NCBI RefSeq assembly: GCF_014839805.1
Contig: NC_051115.1
Span: 5,553,299 to 5,617,298, forward strand
Direction: 5' to 3'
Length of the DNA: 64,000 nucleotides
DNA from: Manduca sexta
Lineage: Eukaryota > Arthropoda > Insecta > Lepidoptera > Sphingidae
The first letter of the stretch is position 1, and each line of letters opens with the position of its first letter. This document shows positions 27,401 through 34,605 of this stretch, piece after piece. The notes beneath the pieces are model-generated. The model saw only the letters and a program-made list of their open reading frames with translations, had not been told where the DNA came from and ran no database searches. The position numbers and the translations under genes were made by a program.

Positions 27401-29132
27401 ATAAGTTTTATTTCTATTATGAGATATATCATCTTACGCTTGTCTCTGCTTGGAAATGCTCGGAAAGATTATAATTATACTTTTCCATGGTAAAAATGGT
27501 GTTTCTTAATCCATAAATTATGTTTACCCCATCAATATTTTTGTACTATGTACTAGATTTGGTGTTCTGAAATCAGTGTACAACTGAAGTGTACTGCAAT
27601 CCGGTATTGATTGCTATTTTACTTATACTCTATTTAAAGCGCTTAAGCACTGTTTAAAGTTTGGTTAGATTGATGTTTTAGCACTGCAGTGAACAATTTT
27701 AAACCAATAGTTTATATGGATGTTCAAGTCTATAGTATACCAGTGGCGAAGCGTCCATACAAGCCGATTCCCATCGGGTTACCTTTTGTAAATTAATCAA
27801 AAATAATAAAAGAAAAACGTAACAATATAACTAGAATAATAATAGTATATTCAAACAAGTCATCTCATATTTATTAAATTAAATCAATACTTCAATGATA
27901 TCTGTCATTCATATCAATTCGTTAAATCGTAACTCGCGCGCAGTGCTCGCGCCTTATAGTGTTCGAAGTGAACCCGGCCGCGCATAGCTTCCCTCGCGAT
28001 ATTGTTGTCTCTTTCACACGCAGCGCGGTGTCTTTGTCTAATCTTTTGGAAGTGACGTAAAAATACATGTGTGCGTGCGTGTCGGTGTATTTCAGGGTAA
28101 CCCGAGAATTTGCGGCTTCATGTTGAGCTATTGGCGCGAAATATTTTTAATAATTTAGAATGTATAATTAGTGTTTGTGCGTTATTAATTCTTGTTGGAC
28201 TCTTTTAAGTACCTATATTCAAAATATATGATTATTTTGTAAATTTAGTGACTAGCCATAATTTTTATGTTAGAAGGAAATTATTAAGGTTTAAGATATT
28301 TAACAGATTTTAATTTATTGTGAACAGTTTATTTAAATTTATTATGTTAACTGTAGAAAAAATATTTTGCCGGGTTCCCTTTTGAAAATTTTCACCCTTC
28401 GCCACTGTAGTATACATCAATGGTTTATCCTTTCCGAGTTGCTATTAAGTTTATTACTATACACTAGGATGTTTTAAATGCAATCATATTATCAATTAGT
28501 AAACTTTCAAGTAAAGCTATATCAAGTATTGATTTAAATGAGAAAATTGATAAGAACTGTTTACATTTTTAAAAATAGAGTTTAATAATATAAAAATTGT
28601 CCTAGAGATGAAAAACCTATATCAGAAGACACTGAAAAATCCAGAGAGATCCAAAATATTACAGAATATATTATAGATAACTTATTTTGGGTATAATTGT
28701 TGTTTAGATATGTTTGCCTCACAAGTATCTTGTTAGAATTGAAGTCCAATTAGAATACATAAATTGCTAATATTTTACAAAGGTGGTGAAATATTACACC
28801 TCTAGCTACCCCTGAGAAGCTTGATGGTATGTCAAATGCTAAACACACCGTTAACCTAACAGGAATTCTATGCACACCTTTCTCTTCTAAATAAATCTAT
28901 ATTTCATTTCATTGAATTTTCAAGTTAAGTTTGCTTTCTATATCAACTTAAGTTGACACTTAATTGAAGTTTGGACTTCTACATAACTTAACAGTTAAAG
29001 TAAATATTCATTAGATCAAAGGTTAGTTAAGAATAGGTAAAACTTCCGGTAAAATGGTAACATTTTAAACATATTTAAAAACTTGTTCGTAAATCGGATT
29101 TTTTTAAATTTGGAATAATACACACCCGCCAT
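6344..29132 (-). CDS. IRP1: Cytosolic aconitase / iron regulatory protein 1 (N-terminal part, 11 exons)
   Basis: This bifunctional cytosolic protein isomerises citrate and isocitrate when it holds a 4Fe-4S cluster, and binds iron-responsive elements in mRNA when it does not. Eleven minus-strand segments join in frame with consensus splice sites: 29132-29126, 25790-25695, 15932-15766, 15235-15090, 14036-13967, 13406-13344, 11446-11320, 9984-9854, 8089-7918, 7565-7465 and 6460-6344. They total 1197 nt, or 399 residues of about 890. Family landmarks include [12 protein letters not shown] (35-46), [13 protein letters not shown] (95-107), the active-site segment [13 protein letters not shown] (206-218), [18 protein letters not shown] in exon 9 and [14 protein letters not shown] in exon 11. 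The three cluster cysteines and the swivelling C-terminal domain lie beyond the left edge. The first exon, seven coding bases, is the least certain part. The introns are full of transposons, but no exon carries a frameshift or stop. Confidence 0.95.
6533..6842 (-). mobile_element. SINE B (tRNA-derived), full-length copy
   Basis: On the minus strand the head reads gcggcgatagcctagttggg, a pol III A box (tagcctagttgg). About 50 nt later comes a B box, ggttcaaatcc in most copies but mutated here. The unrelated body ends cagcagtgggacagtatata and a (tta)n tail. The family recurs at least 15 times in the window. Confidence 0.88.
6932..7442. mobile_element. Composite foldback of family C (two inverted copies)
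   Basis: It starts cattgacgtatattctatag and ends ctatagaatatacgtcaatg. The outer roughly 150 bp on each side are inverted repeats. The centre contains the full right-hand unit (tatatatgtattacgtac onward). Single, unpaired units lie at 14060, 26546, 34469 and 42482, so this copy looks like two head-to-head insertions or a foldback form. Confidence 0.75.
7465..7565 (-). CDS. IRP1: IRP1 exon 10 (residues 327-360)
   Basis: The acceptor is cacgttccag and the donor is GAG/gtatgg. It encodes [18 protein letters not shown] and [14 protein letters not shown] composite family C foldback element ends 22 nt downstream of its donor. Confidence 0.94.
7918..8089 (-). CDS. IRP1: IRP1 exon 9 (residues 270-326)
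   Basis: The acceptor is tttattttcag and the donor is ACCA/gtgaga. It encodes [34 protein letters not shown] and [14 protein letters not shown], diagnostic of the aconitase family. It ends in phase 1. Confidence 0.96.
8165..9620. other. IRP1 intron 8 sequence, AT-rich, Helitron fragment only
   Basis: This is AT-rich intron. 8425-8613 is the 5' end of a Lep1-like Helitron in minus orientation (tcctattggtcatagcgtga through tatataatagtatagat). The rest holds short homopolymers and no supported gene. Confidence 0.5.
9625..9814 (-). mobile_element. Short Helitron, family H2
   Basis: Read on the minus strand it starts actacatagtataaaacaaa and ends with the GC hairpin gaagccggggcgggtcg and CTAGT. 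Complete copies of about 190-200 bp recur at 17217, 18338, 19972, 41144 and 48771. These are the structural ends expected of non-autonomous Helitrons. No Rep or helicase is encoded. Confidence 0.8.
9854..9984 (-). CDS. IRP1: IRP1 exon 8 (residues 226-269)
   Basis: The acceptor is gccttcttttag and the donor is AAG/gtaata. It encodes [20 protein letters not shown] and [13 protein letters not shown]. It ends in phase 0 and reads directly into exon 9. Confidence 0.96.
10036..10283 (+). repeat. Dispersed repeat family G
   Basis: It starts near gtggtaggtgtcttatatg and ends near cttaccatctgacgaacggt and ctcgtctcgtc. Other copies are at 21687, 24038, 37084 (tail only), 55137 and 60866. It is common in Lepidoptera and non-coding. 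Its class is not resolved from sequence alone. Confidence 0.7.
10556..10950 (+). repeat. Dispersed repeat family I (left part)
   Basis: It contains ttctttactattatcaaata, tgacgtcatcgagaattacg and gcgtgcgaaagaaagagatg. The same run occurs at 41881-42445, 55488-55702 (cut by the N gap) and 61198-61700. In the longer copies it continues into the tgtcgactga hairpin module and a ggatataaatatatcctac end. Confidence 0.65.
11320..11446 (-). CDS. IRP1: IRP1 exon 7 (residues 184-225, active-site DSH)
   Basis: The acceptor is tcttttccag and the donor is GGAG/gtaaga. It carries [11 protein letters not shown] and [13 protein letters not shown], the aconitase catalytic-loop motif. It ends in phase 1 inside the second glycine of the GVGG motif, completed by GT of exon 8. 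Confidence 0.96.
11468..11765 (-). mobile_element. SINE B copy
   Basis: It has tail cagccctgtatactgtccca at the left and B box ggttcaaatcc and A box gcctagttggg at the right, read on the minus strand. It sits just upstream of IRP1 exon 7, starting about 20 nt from the exon's 5' side. Confidence 0.85.
12059..13197. mobile_element. MITE family N with nested Helitron
   Basis: The ends are inverted: acagggtcatgtcgacat on the left and atgtcaaaatgaccctgt on the right, followed inwards by the shared gttactaaatgaaaccacat. The Helitron at 12144-12887 interrupts it. An uninterrupted copy of about 390 bp lies at 40724-41114, and fragments are at 14768, 31780 and 43508. Confidence 0.75.
12144..12887 (+). 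mobile_element. Non-autonomous Helitron (744 bp)
   Basis: The 5' end is TCTATATATATAAAAATC. The 3' end is the hairpin gcgggcgaagccgcg followed by agcaaaagCTAGT. It sits between A and T with no target duplication, as Helitrons do. Its first 400 bp are nearly identical to 51971-52372 (opposite strand), suggesting recent movement. No Rep/Hel gene. Confidence 0.85.
13344..13406 (-). CDS. IRP1: IRP1 exon 6 (residues 163-183)
   Basis: This 63-bp exon encodes [15 protein letters not shown] and SGIVHQ in phase 0. The acceptor is ggttgacag and the donor is CAG/gtaaga. It is too short to find by ORF length and was found by frame continuity with its neighbours. Confidence 0.94.
13489..13749 (+). mobile_element. 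Family A retroelement, copy 2
   Basis: It runs from ttcttttaattttatccgtg to gtggtgtgaggacgggaaa, collinear with the copies at 5731, 23250 and 44129. It is joined directly to a Helitron fragment on the right. Confidence 0.7.
13750..13941 (+). mobile_element. Helitron family H3, 3' fragment
   Basis: It contains gtcaggagaaggttcttatg and ends acaacgtctgtcgggtcaaCTAGT. Near-complete relatives are at 23727-24012 (plus) and 35604-35892 (minus). Its end lies about 25 nt from the IRP1 exon 5 donor. Confidence 0.75.
13967..14036 (-). CDS. IRP1: IRP1 exon 5 (residues 139-162)
   Basis: The acceptor is aattttgcag and the donor is AAA/gtgagt. It encodes [18 protein letters not shown] then FQFLK, the usual IRP1 sequence between VDFAR and the WG motif. 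Confidence 0.94.
14060..14391 (+). mobile_element. Family C single unit
   Basis: It starts at atatatatgtactacgcac and ends agaataaacatcaatgg, matching the right half of the 6932 composite. No partner arm is present here. Confidence 0.7.
14393..14600 (+). repeat. Dispersed repeat family M
   Basis: It shares caatattagccaatcacag and cggccctatgt with 25128-25350 and, inverted, with 36329-36498. Where complete, its ends read cccgtattcata and its complement, so it is probably a MITE. Confidence 0.55.
15090..15235 (-). CDS. IRP1: IRP1 exon 4 (residues 91-138)
   Basis: The acceptor is ttgttccag and the donor is AC/gtaagt. It encodes [18 protein letters not shown] and [18 protein letters not shown], a conserved part of the aconitase active-site lobe. 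A family F MITE begins 34 nt upstream of the exon. Confidence 0.96.
15270..15585. mobile_element. MITE family F
   Basis: The terminal inverted repeats are ggccgttcaagtattatgta on the left and cttgaacggccc on the right. The interior is rich in C runs and repeats gtaacgcatcgtaacgtt. Other copies are at 25818, 36078, 41471, 54791 and 60510. The left end lies 34 nt from IRP1 exon 4, within the normal branch-point zone. Confidence 0.8.
15766..15932 (-). CDS. IRP1: IRP1 exon 3 (residues 35-90)
   Basis: The acceptor is ttactccacag and the donor is CAG/gtacgt. It contains [20 protein letters not shown] and ends [11 protein letters not shown], both hallmarks of IRP1/cytosolic aconitase. The length of 167 bp (2 + 55 codons) keeps the frame. 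Confidence 0.95.
15985..16311 (-). mobile_element. SINE B copy, full length
   Basis: All parts are present: a (taa)n tail at the left, B box ggttcaaatcc and A box tagcctagttggg at the right, read on the minus strand. It lies in IRP1 intron 2. Confidence 0.88.
16402..17216. repeat. Family H/I end and unassigned intron sequence
   Basis: 16402-16590 matches the family I right end: ggatatttatatacgcccgg, accgtacacaagc and the hairpin tgtcgactga at 16517-16553. 16590-17216 is intron with no recognised gene or repeat. Confidence 0.5.
17217..17415 (+). mobile_element. Short Helitron, family H2
   Basis: The 5' end is cactacatagtataaaacaa and the 3' end is gaagccggggcgggtcgCTAGT. A second Helitron starts about 2 bp after its CTAGT. 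Confidence 0.85.
17417..18226 (+). mobile_element. Lep1-like Helitron carrying a LINE-end insert
   Basis: The 5' end is actatataaagctgaagagt and the 3' end is gcgggcggagccgcgggc then agaagCTAGT. The centre (about 17850-18110, minus) matches the unassigned LINE-end family E seen at 29755-30205, including gagagccaccgcgga and ccgggcggcgcaatgccggg. So the element is nested or chimeric. Confidence 0.8.
18338..18535 (+). mobile_element. Short Helitron, family H2
   Basis: It is complete: it starts tcactacatagtattaaaac and ends gaagccggggcgggtcgCTAGT. It is almost identical to the copy 1.1 kb upstream. Confidence 0.85.
18836..19345. mobile_element. LINE 3' remnants (low certainty)
   Basis: 18890-18950 holds ctcaccggtctcccgggtga and gcgctttaggcgctccagcc, common in moth LINE tails. 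19150-19340 reads on plus as a stretch including [12 protein letters not shown], which looks like a decayed reverse-transcriptase C-terminus. Both are inferred from pattern only. Confidence 0.3.
19400..19675 (-). mobile_element. SINE B copy, tail truncated
   Basis: It is collinear with the full-length copies from box A (19675 side) to gggcctcctctactgagagg. The final cagccctgtat tail segment is missing. Confidence 0.82.
19735..20508 (-). mobile_element. Cluster of nested Helitron fragments
   Basis: Three pieces can be told apart on the minus strand. 19735-19880 starts near tatataaaactg; 19881-19920 is an H2 3' tip (ctagcgacccgccccggctt). 19972-20176 is a near-complete H2 relative with the variant tip agcggcccgctctggcttcg. 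20232-20508 is a further Helitron-like fragment ending in agatatagat. Confidence 0.6.
21270..21645. mobile_element. hAT-like MITE, family Q (left end eroded)
   Basis: It matches 57667-58052: ggggcaatgccctaccttaa near the left and gtctagctacggccctg at the right end. Here the left terminal repeat is replaced by a G run. Confidence 0.7.
21687..21922 (+). repeat. Dispersed repeat family G
   Basis: It runs from tggtggtaggtcttatatgt to caggcgaacggcaagctcgt, collinear with the copies at 10036 and 24038. Confidence 0.7.
21940..22187 (-). mobile_element. SINE D (tRNA-derived)
   Basis: On the minus strand the head is tgcctcggtggcgtagttg (A box-like), followed by the B box ggttcgaatcccgggtcg. The 3' end is catacccc, ggggataaaatgcgtgatg and a (tatg)n run. 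Copies are at 32375, 38581 and 50566, with fragments at 23155, 35258, 48090, 49992 and 56221. Confidence 0.85.
22728..23092 (-). mobile_element. SINE J with three tandem tail monomers
   Basis: Read on minus it has the body cacgtaaagccgttggtcct, then three 95-bp monomers (ctcatag anchors at 22828, 22923 and 23018), then the tail gttgagattgg and ggccaaaattcgatt. The same monomer makes the 16-copy array at 39070-40550. Confidence 0.8.
23155..23223 (-). mobile_element. SINE D head fragment
   Basis: It contains ggattggaacccaggacctc and actacgccaccgaggca, the complement of the SINE D A and B box region only. Confidence 0.65.
23250..23496 (+). mobile_element. Family A retroelement, 5' truncated
   Basis: It runs from cttatctagttgtaaacgtc to gtgagggcgggaaagtct. 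It lacks the ttttatccgtgg start seen at 44129. Confidence 0.7.
23727..24012 (+). mobile_element. Helitron family H3, complete
   Basis: It starts TCTACATATATAAAAATGAA and ends caacgtctgtcggggcagCTAGT. It matches 35604-35892 on the other strand, with about 285 bp in each. Confidence 0.83.
24038..24312 (+). repeat. Dispersed repeat family G, longest copy
   Basis: It includes the middle segment aggatggtaggtggtgtttc missing from shorter copies and ends gacgagctcgtctcgtc. Confidence 0.7.
24680..24775 (+). mobile_element. RTE-type LINE reverse transcriptase, C-terminal tip
   Basis: An open frame reads [18 protein letters not shown] then [13 protein letters not shown] and a stop. This is the C-terminal signature of RTE/BovB-like LINE proteins in insects (DD-hydrophobic, W.R.A.DR..W..LEEA). 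Only the last 31 codons remain, inside IRP1 intron 1. Confidence 0.75.
25014..25406 (+). mobile_element. Helitron-like element with nested family M
   Basis: It starts tatactaatatactgaaggg and ends cgcaggcccaagCTAGT. Family M (cccgtattcataaaagttat to cgtctatgaatacgagg, 25128-25350) is inserted inside. Confidence 0.6.
25695..25790 (-). CDS. IRP1: IRP1 exon 2 (residues 3-34)
   Basis: The acceptor is tttgtttcag and the donor is G/gtgagt. It encodes [18 protein letters not shown] and [11 protein letters not shown], the start of aconitase domain 1. It ends in phase 1, and the next exon starts with AT, giving GAT (Asp). A family F MITE begins 27 nt upstream of the exon on the intron side. Confidence 0.93.
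25818..26127. mobile_element. MITE family F
   Basis: The terminal inverted repeats are aggggccgttcaagtattac and aacacttgaacggcccct. The left end is 27 nt from IRP1 exon 2, so the branch site of intron 1 probably lies in or beside the MITE. Confidence 0.83.
26130..26545. other. AT-rich IRP1 intron 1, no feature seen
   Basis: Homopolymer A and T runs and short ATAAATAA repeats only. No gene, SINE box or inverted repeat is recognised. Confidence 0.4.
26546..26870 (-). mobile_element. Family C single unit
   Basis: It starts cattgacttatattttatag and ends gtacatatatattgatataag: one unit in the orientation opposite to 14060. Confidence 0.7.
27028..27240. repeat. Degenerate tandem pair of hAT-end sequence
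   Basis: Two copies of cagattttat, a T run and ttttctc, followed by tttgtagca and ggaaaggtgaaat, lie about 130 bp apart. The ggtgaaat...tcaaaaggga part resembles the inverted end of the hAT MITE at 28408. Confidence 0.4.
27534..28420. mobile_element. Degenerate family C unit split by a hAT MITE
   Basis: 27534-27740 is a decayed family C unit (tactatgtactagatttggt onward). It is interrupted by the MITE at 27741-28408 and resumes with atacatcaatgg, the normal C terminus. Confidence 0.65.
27741..28408. mobile_element. hAT-like MITE with 8-bp TSD
   Basis: The ends are CAGTGGCGAAGCG and cttCGCCACTG. The identical 8-bp TAGTATAC flanks both sides, the target duplication size of hAT elements. It is 668 bp with no transposase ORF. 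A shorter relative is at 47189-47349. Confidence 0.88.
28420..29125. other. AT-rich IRP1 intron 1, no feature seen
   Basis: No conserved coding, box A/B or terminal inverted repeat is recognised between the MITE and the proposed first IRP1 exon. Confidence 0.35.
29126..29132 (-). CDS. IRP1: IRP1 exon 1 (ATG plus one codon, tentative)
   Basis: Exon 2 begins with two bases of a split codon, so the first exon must end in phase 1. On the minus strand gctagccATGGCGG is followed by gtgtgt, which gives M-A and a G. That G joins CC of exon 2 to make alanine. The start context is good and it faces the RanGAP1 start. Another start with a further 5' exon remains possible. Confidence 0.5.
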
Positions 29133-30815
29133 GGCTAGCCTCTGCGAAGTCACGTAGGTTTTCTGACGTTTCCCGAATTTATTACTGCGATTTAATTTCG
29201 CGTCACTGCCGAGACGAGCCTACGACTTCGCGTCATCAGAGATCGACTGACAGAAAATTGACAAAGATTGACAGTTGGCGATAGTACCTATCTCTTATCA
29301 AAAGTTGCGTTCAATTTATTCACTTTGTACAAGTACATACGTACCTACTGAAAATATAAAAAGATATAATAAAGAAAATATTTTACAACATAATATTGTC
29401 AGTAAAATTTTTATTCTATTTTTAAATAATATTTTATTTAACTTGATTTTTTCTGATATTCGAAATAATAATATAGTAACATGCAATTAACAATAACAAC
29501 GGGTTAACTATTAACAATAAAAAATACGGATTGCTTTTATTTATATATTTTGCAATATAAAAGCTGCTTAAATATAAATAAGTAGATAACATTCTAATTT
29601 ACGTTGGTTACGCTTCGAAAATTAATAAAATGTGACAAGATTAATTCAATCCAAACGGAATCAAATAAAAAATTTGCTTGAATTGACTTTACATGATTAT
29701 ATTCATAAGGTTAATGCCTACCTTTTTAGCTACATTTTCGCCATGGTTGGCGGCTAGAGGTCCTGCCGAGCGATAGCCTCCTTCTGCGAGTACGTCACTT
29801 CGTGAAAGGAGAGTGCCGAGCGGGATCGTGAGCAGCATGATCGGGGGGCTGCCGCTCGACTACAGTAATTCCGAGGTGGACGACAGTGCGGGTAGTCAGT
29901 CTCTCGATATCGTAGACTCTAAAGGCGTCCTTTAGCGTGCTGGGCCATCTTAGCCCATTCGATTAGAAAGGTGCCGCAATGCGGTATCGCGCTTGGACGG
30001 TTTCGCGCAACTATCTCAGTGCAACAAGATACCACGGGACCGTCCCGTTTGCGCCGAAGAAGGCCACCGCGGGTTTTGATTGGTATGCCGTAGTAGGGTA
30101 TACAAGAGTTAGGGACTCAGTCCAATGTTCGCTCGAATGCTATACTCCCGAGTGACGACATTGGGTCGTAAGACCGGTGAAACCAATATAACCGATCCCC
30201 AAATAGTGGTAGCGAAAATTTGTTTTTCAACGCGAAAAAAATGGGGTTGGGACCATGTTAAAATAAATATTTAAGTATTGTCGATAGAATTTTTGTCAAT
30301 TATTAAAATATATTTGGGTAGATTATTTATGAAACTGATATGACCGAGTATATTCTGAAGAAATCAACAGTAATAATATATTAAAAGTGTATATTCGTAT
30401 GTTTAAGAATTTCGTTCGGTGCCACTTCCCAAGACGGTACAGAATTAAATTCATACTTACTCTTATAATAATTTATAGAAAAATCTACAATCTTAGTTAA
30501 CGTAATCATTTTGGGTGAACAAAGCCGCGAGGCAAACGTTGTTTATTTATAATGCGCATAATTTTATAATTATATTTATGAACGCAGTCAAACATCGACT
30601 TGTTCCAGATCTACGCAATTGCCTAATTTGAGACGAAAATGTAGCATTATGAAGTCACGTTTCTCTTTCATTTCTACTACAACTGATAGAGATAGCGATA
30701 TTAAATTTTCATACGAACTGAAACTCCATCTAAGGAAAATAAAAAAAAGCCGTTGGGGTGATTGTTTTCTTGTTTACACGCTTCAATTATTTATTGTTAT
30801 TCTTTTTAATCAAGA
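29133..30815. promoter_or_regulatory. Divergent interval between IRP1 and RanGAP1
   Basis: The proposed IRP1 ATG (29132, minus) and the RanGAP1 ATG (30816, plus) face away from each other across about 1.7 kb. 29140-29260 is relatively CpG-rich (cgcgtcactgccgagacgag, cgacttcgcgtcatcag) and suits a promoter or 5' UTR. A LINE-derived segment (29755-30205) splits the interval. No TATA box or initiator can be assigned with confidence. Confidence 0.4.
29755..30205 (+). mobile_element. Unassigned non-LTR element 3' end, family E
   Basis: It is GC-rich relative to its flanks and contains gccgaagaaggccaccgcgg, ttggtatgccgtagtagg and gggtcgtaagaccggtga. The same order occurs on minus at 17850-18110 and in part at 57417 and 58430-58490. 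I read it as a LINE 3' untranslated region. The clade is unknown. Confidence 0.5.
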
Positions 30816-30927
30816 ATGGCCACTTTTAATTTTAATTCGATTAATGCTGCGCTCACTGATCCAAATCAGCCTGAAAGTGGAGTAGATTTTTCTGGAAAGT
30901 CGTTAAAATTGGACACGGAAAAAGATG
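30816..30927 (+). CDS. RanGAP1: RanGAP1 exon 1 (residues 1-37)
   Basis: It starts [15 protein letters not shown] and ends [13 protein letters not shown]. The donor is G/gtaagt in phase 1. The [10 protein letters not shown] motif is conserved among animal RanGAPs. Confidence 0.93.
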
Positions 30928-33900
30928 GTAAGTTCTCGGGTATTTACTACTTTTATTTCATATTTACACACATTTATATACTTTATGATCCGTTTTTGAT
31001 CAATATTAATATTATAATATCGAACTACATTATTAACCATAACTTTTTTATGCATGACAAACATAACCTCCAAGTTTAATTTTTGTAATTTATTTACAAA
31101 ATCTCCATTTTTAATTTTTTAAGACTAGCAAAGATATTAAAATCAAACATCCTAATATGACAAATATACACATTCAAAACTTTATAAATAATTTCCATTG
31201 TTAAACCATTGGATATGGATTTTTCTCTAGAAGTTTCCTAAGGAAAACTATAAAATATATTAATTCACCCATTATCCTATATGTGTTGTATACATTTGCT
31301 TTACTTTGCAAAGTATTCCCATTGGTCTTATGTCAGTTATACATGGCTATCAAAAATCCAAGTCTAATATTTAAAATTTGTATAACATATATTTGAACCG
31401 AAAGCGTCACCGGTTTCTTTTTTAAACCTTATTAAGAGGCAAGATAGCTTGACTTACACCTGATCAAGTAAATTTGTGTATTAACTAAGCATAGCTTTAC
31501 GATTTTTTTACAAGTAAGACTGAGTGTTAAAACTGAATTCCAGCCCAGCCAATCATCGATGCAATTAACAAATGCCCCAACCTGGTATACCTAACCCTCA
31601 CTGGGAACACATTGGGCGTGAAAGCCGCCCAGGCCATAGCGAAGGCGTTAGAGAACCACCCTGAGCTGAAGGTGGCTCGGTTCTCGGATATGTTCACAGG
31701 GAGGATGAAGACTGAGATACCACCAGCTTTGGTAAGAAACCTTTCTTAATTTTTGGGGAAAATTAAAAAGTTAATAAAGTTTTATGCGCCCTAATGCTAC
31801 TACTACTACTCGAAGAGAATTTGTTGAAGTGAAATCACCTACAGCCAGAAATACACTCATACATCATATAAATACTAAACTGCAAAATGATCCGAAAAAC
31901 AGAAAAATAAAAAACATTTTTAGGAAAAATATATTTTATTCATGGATTTATGATACAATGATATTAGAAGTAAAGATGTATATTTGGTTTCATTAATAAT
32001 GAAATGTCAAAATTAACCTGTATGTGCTAATGCTTGTATGATCTTTATTGCAAATCTTAAAACTAATGCTCATGCAATCAATTATAGCAATTACTATTTC
32101 TAGCCTGGAGTTTCTTTCTGCCTTTCTTCTTCCGGTAGATCACTTAGGTAGCTAGTGAAAGGCTGGTAGGCTAGGCTAGGGCTCACATCCTCACCGGTGA
32201 GGATCGTGACGTTTTAACCTTATATTTCTCCTACATGCCAGCCCGTGCTGGCTACTTTGTTTTACTTTATGTCTTGTATTCCTTAAAATTTTATCTCTAA
32301 TTCAAAATGTCTGTAGTTATATAAGGGATTTTAATTGTTATTTAGAAATATAATAATTATTCTTATAAATTACTTTCACGCACATATCCCCTAAGGGGAA
32401 TGCAGAAGCACAACCAGGGCACTTTTCGCCAAGTGTGTTCTGTCCCTGATGTGATAGGGGGCAAGCTTATCGCCATATCGGGCACAAATTCCAGACTCCG
32501 GGCTGATACTCAGCAGAAAAACCCAAATATCACTTTGCCCGACCCGGGATTCGAACCCAGGACCTCAAAGGGCTTTCGTACCGCGCATGCAGTACAACTA
32601 CGCCACCAAGGCGTTTTTTTGACATAATTAAAATTCATATATGCAACTTTGTCTAAGTGATAAACAAAGTATTTTATTTTATTTATTATTTATTCTAGTA
32701 TTTGCAAAGAGAAGTGTTAAGGTTTATTATTGAGTACATTAATAATGACACAAAACCTCTATTAGTTATAAGAACTTAATTTATTGTTCACAACAAATTG
32801 CACATGGGGCATCCTTTCCTAATGGTCTAAACCAGAAGTGCCCGAACTTTTTATCTCAAAGATCATTTTCAAAATTTTGCTGGTTCCAATGGACCCCTGC
32901 AGCTAAATTTGTTATATTCCCCAGAATATGCAAGTGTTTACATGTAACAGTCGATGAGCTTCTTAAAACATTATCTGCTTACATTTATAGTCAAGTCAAC
33001 ATTTTAGTTATTTACTATTAACCCCAGATAAATTTCGTGGACCCCCAATTTATTGCTCACGCCAACGTAGACCGTCGAGTCCCTCGTGGACTCCTGGGGG
33101 CTCCTGGAGGGCCCATGGACCACTGTCTGCCTACATTTATAGTTTTAGCGGCGTAAATGCTCCACGTCGCGCAAATTGTGCAAGCGTGATTCAGGATCGA
33201 TGTCGCCATCTATCGTGATTGCTCTGTGATTATCACTCCAGTTGTGTCACTGTATCGATCCTCTTGCAGTTCCGCGATGTTGACAAGATGGCGGTATATG
33301 CACTAACTGTACCGCCACATAGTCAAGTCAATATTTTAGTTCTTTACTATCAAAACCAAATCAATTTTCGTGGATTCCCATTGTTTGGTCACGCCAACGT
33401 AGACCGTCGAGTGTCTTGTGAACCCCTGGACCACTTTGGGGAATCAGCGGTCCAGGTAAACACTCCACAACCAACCAACATGTTTAAACTTTAATGCCAG
33501 ATGGCGCTGGGTGACGGTATGATTGCGGCGGGCGCTCGCCTCACAGTACTGGACCTCAGTGACAACGCGTTTGGACCAATCGGCGTGGAGGGGCTGGCGA
33601 AGTTACTGCAGAGTGACGTGTGCAGTGAAATTGAGGTAAGATTTGGATATAATATTGGGTTGTTACATATTATGACATTGGAAGTTTGTATGGGAGGTAT
33701 ATAAAGTCGCTTTTTTTTTTAAACAAAAAGGTGGAATTCTTAACCAAAGAGGAGATATGTCAGATCAAAGTGGCCAGTACGACAAAACGTTTTCATAAAA
33801 TTAACTTTCGTATGACAACTTAGTTGGGAGTGGAACGGACTGCCGAGACGAATGTGCGCAGGTTCAATAATTTGTTACAGAGATACATTAATTATATAAG

Positions 33901-34562
33901 TCACCTCTAAATTATATCACATCTAGAATTATATTAAAATTCATAATTAAAAAACTATATTCCGTTGTGACCAGGAAAGCGCGAAAGTCTCAAAATGTCG
34001 GGAGAAGATTATAATATAAAAACTGCGATTAAATTCGAAAAATAATTTTATTTCAATGTAGCATTATTGTCTTCGCGTAATTTTTAATACATGAGATTAT
34101 TTTGCCAAATTGGATTCGAATTCTTTGATAAACATTATCGTTTGATATCTCATAGGCCAAGGACTTTTGTCATAATATCTTTGAATGTTTAACATTCGGT
34201 TGTTTCGCTGTAAATAAATCGATAAATATAGTGATTGAATGAAAGTAAAAGTGTATTAGTTATTAAGTATAAAAATATAGTACGTGAATACATAGTTCAT
34301 GACAAAATAACATAAAGTTAAATATTGTGAGAGTTCAGTGATAATATTGCATAGATAATTAAATATGAATGATAATTAAATTAACTTGCGCGATAGCCTA
34401 GTTGTGTGTGGAACGGAATGCCGAGACGAATGTCCGCAGGTTCAAATCCCAAACACACCTCTGACCTGTGGTTGTGTACAGAGTGGCGATCGTGATATAA
34501 TAACTCGAGTCTAAGTGTTAACTTGGATTTGAATAAAAAACATCAGTCAAATAAGTAAATTT

Positions 34563-34605
<43 letters not shown>

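Noticed and set aside
30619..30885. 88-aa ORF overlapping the RanGAP1 start
   Set aside because: It is in another frame from the conserved RanGAP1 N-terminus and shows no recognisable motif; probably 5' UTR sequence.
32400..32627. 75-aa ORF (also at 22025, 38569 and 50649)
   Set aside because: It is SINE D read in sense; repeated near-identical peptides from a non-coding SINE are not genes.
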